Shown here in pieces: positions 22,975 to 24,167 of a stretch of 24,167 nucleotides of DNA; positions within the stretch are counted from its first letter, which is position 1, and every line of letters begins with the position of its first letter. Both the position numbers and the translations under genes were made by a program. Below the pieces are notes generated by a model. That model ran no database searches, was not told the origin of the DNA, and saw nothing but the letters and a program-made list of their open reading frames with translations. Source of the stretch: Pseudomonadota bacterium (GTDB lineage Bacteria > Pseudomonadota > Gammaproteobacteria > Burkholderiales > Burkholderiaceae_B). Where the stretch lies: the NCBI GenBank assembly GCA_021793095.1, contig JAJYTK010000001.1, positions 1-24,167 on the forward strand, written 5' to 3'.

Positions 22975-23010
22975 ACAGGGGCCAGCGTAACTGCTGGCCC
23001 CTGTCATTTT
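22975..23010 (+). terminator. Rho-independent terminator of gshA
   Basis: A 12-bp perfect GC-rich stem (22975-22986 with 22993-23004), with a 6-base loop GTAACT, is followed by CATTTT. It lies about 40 bases after the gshA stop. Confidence 0.9.
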
Positions 23011-23053
23011 GGCGGGGCACACCACCAGCCCCCAACACCACAAAAATAAAAAC

Positions 23054-23080
23054 TAAAGAATTTTCAAACCCCGCCGTTAA
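23054..23080 (+). promoter_or_regulatory. Sigma-28 (FliA) promoter of flagellin
   Basis: TAAAGAAT (23054-23061), an 11-base spacer and GCCGTTAA (23073-23080) fit the flagellar sigma-28 pattern TAAA-N15-GCCGATAA with one difference. It lies 45 bases before the flagellin start, which fits late-class control. Confidence 0.9.
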
Positions 23081-23125
23081 GTACAGTGACAACCCAAACA
23101 ACCACTGATTACATAGGAGTATGTT

Positions 23126-24167
23126 ATGTCAGTTATTAATACCAACTACCTGTCTCTGGTTGCCCAAAACAACCTGACCAAATCTCAGTCCTCACTGAGC
23201 ACCGCGATTGAACGCCTCTCGTCCGGCATGCGCATCAACAGCGCCAAAGACGACGCTGCAGGCCAAGCCATCGCCAACCGCTTTACCTCAAACGTCAAAG
23301 GCCTCACCCAAGCCGCCCGTAACGCCAATGATGGGATTTCCATCGCCCAAACCACCGAAGGCGCACTGGACGAAATCAACAACAACATCCAGCGCATCCG
23401 CGAACTGACTGTACAGGCTGCCAACGGCTCTAACTCTACCGAAGACCTGCAATCCATCCAAAACGAGATCCAAGAGCGCAAAGAAGAAATTAACCGCATT
23501 GCCGAACAAACCGACTTTAACGGCGTTAAGGTTTTAGGCGGTGAGGAGGGCAAAGTCGATTTCATGTCCGTCCAAGTCGGTGCCCGTGACGGTGAAACCA
23601 TCCAAATCAAACTCGAAGCCATTAATCTGGACACCCTGAATATCGAGGATTTCTCGGTGATTGAGTTTAAGGAGGTAACTGGACCAGAAACCGGTATTAC
23701 AATAGAGGACGACACTAGTAACGATTTCACCGTCTTCGAAAATGATGGCAATTACTACGCTGCTAACGAAGAGGGCGAGGTATTTGCGGTTGAAGTAGGA
23801 GAAGACAACGAGGGTGATCCCACCTACTCCCTAGGCGATAAAATTTCTGGCGCCACGGTAACTAAAGATAATGATGAGATCACCGGCATTAACCTCCCCA
23901 CTCGCTACCCCGGTAAGGACAAACTGCTGGCTCAGATCGATGCCGCACGCGACAAGGTTGACGGTCTGCGCAGCCACCTGGGGGCCATCCAAAACCGTTT
24001 TGAGTCCACTATCACCAACCTGAACAACACGGTCAACAACCTCTCTGCGGCACGCAGCCGTATTGAGGATGCTGACTACGCGGTTGAGGTATCCAACATG
24101 ACCCGTGCGCAGATTCTGCAGCAAGCAGGTACTTCTGTATTGGCACAGGCCAATCAAGTACCACAGA
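23126..24167 (+). CDS. fliC: Flagellin, cut at the right edge
   Basis: 347 codons are present. The reading ends in VLAQANQVPQ, where flagellins usually continue N-V-L-S-L-L-x, so only about seven residues are missing. The N-terminal D0/D1 region (1 to about 140) has SVINTNYLSLVAQNNL, RLSSGMRINSAKDDAAGQAIANRF and the IQRIRELTVQAANG segment (88-101) that in other flagellins is bound by TLR5. The C-terminal D1/D0 region (about 262 on) has NRFESTITNLNNTVNNLSAARSRIEDADYAVEVSNM. The central part (about 170-255) is variable, strongly acidic, and uses codons such as AGT, ATA and GTA that are rarer in the flanks. AGGAG lies 6 bases before the ATG at 23126. The protein is exported by the flagellar type III system and polymerises into the filament. 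Confidence 0.96.
   Translation, partial: MSVINTNYLSLVAQNNLTKSQSSLSTAIERLSSGMRINSAKDDAAGQAIANRFTSNVKGLTQAARNANDGISIAQTTEGALDEINNNIQRIRELTVQAANGSNSTEDLQSIQNEIQERKEEINRIAEQTDFNGVKVLGGEEGKVDFMSVQVGARDGETIQIKLEAINLDTLNIEDFSVIEFKEVTGPETGITIEDDTSNDFTVFENDGNYYAANEEGEVFAVEVGEDNEGDPTYSLGDKISGATVTKDNDEITGINLPTRYPGKDKLLAQIDAARDKVDGLRSHLGAIQNRFESTITNLNNTVNNLSAARSRIEDADYAVEVSNMTRAQILQQAGTSVLAQANQVPQ

Overview
The window looks like a chromosomal housekeeping region of a motile betaproteobacterium, most likely Burkholderiales and close to Alcaligenaceae. This assignment is inferred from content: an S-adenosylhomocysteine (SAH) riboswitch before ahcY, a DksA with only one of the four zinc-finger cysteines, an HslV with a six-residue leader before its catalytic Thr, a metX-metW-ampG operon, and the linkage metK / lipid A acyltransferase / DUF484 / xerC / dksA-hslVU. 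By eye the GC content is in the low to mid fifties. I saw no tRNA, rRNA, CRISPR array, insertion sequence or prophage gene.

Layout. Positions 1-1140 (-) hold the N-terminal part of a lytic transglycosylase that runs off the left edge. It is divergent from a 5-formyl-THF cyclo-ligase (1174-1809 +). Two genes of the SAM cycle follow on the minus strand: ahcY (1959-3374), with a clear SAH riboswitch at 3424-3508, and metK (3644-4819). On the plus strand, translationally overlapping genes encode a lipid A acyltransferase, a DUF484 protein and XerC (5068-7582).

A zinc-homeostasis block follows. A divergent pair of transcription units shares a Zur-box-like palindrome (10404-10421). To the right is zur. 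To the left are an unrecognised 45-residue membrane protein, znuC, and one long gene in which the ZnuB permease and the ZnuA zinc-binding protein are fused. Next come dksA and the heat-shock protease pair hslV-hslU, preceded by a sigma-32-like promoter.

Positions 14057-17804 are more accessory: a CusF-like secreted protein that has lost most copper ligands, an RpiR/MurR regulator, a divergent class III aminotransferase and a carboxymuconolactone-decarboxylase-like protein. Then comes the minus-strand operon metX-metW-ampG (19837-21096, 19211-19840, 17970-19208), divergent from gshA (21367-22935). The right edge holds a flagellin gene with a strong sigma-28 promoter, cut a few codons before its expected end.

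How the parts fit: metX/metW (methionine synthesis), metK (SAM synthesis), ahcY (SAH removal), the folate cyclo-ligase and gshA (glutathione) are all steps of sulfur and one-carbon metabolism, although they lie in separate transcription units. I did not find a wholly new multi-gene system. The most unusual items are the ZnuB-ZnuA fusion with its small membrane-protein partner under Zur, the CusF-like protein without its metal ligands, and the RpiR/aminotransferase intergenic region with several TGTTG/CAACA palindromes.
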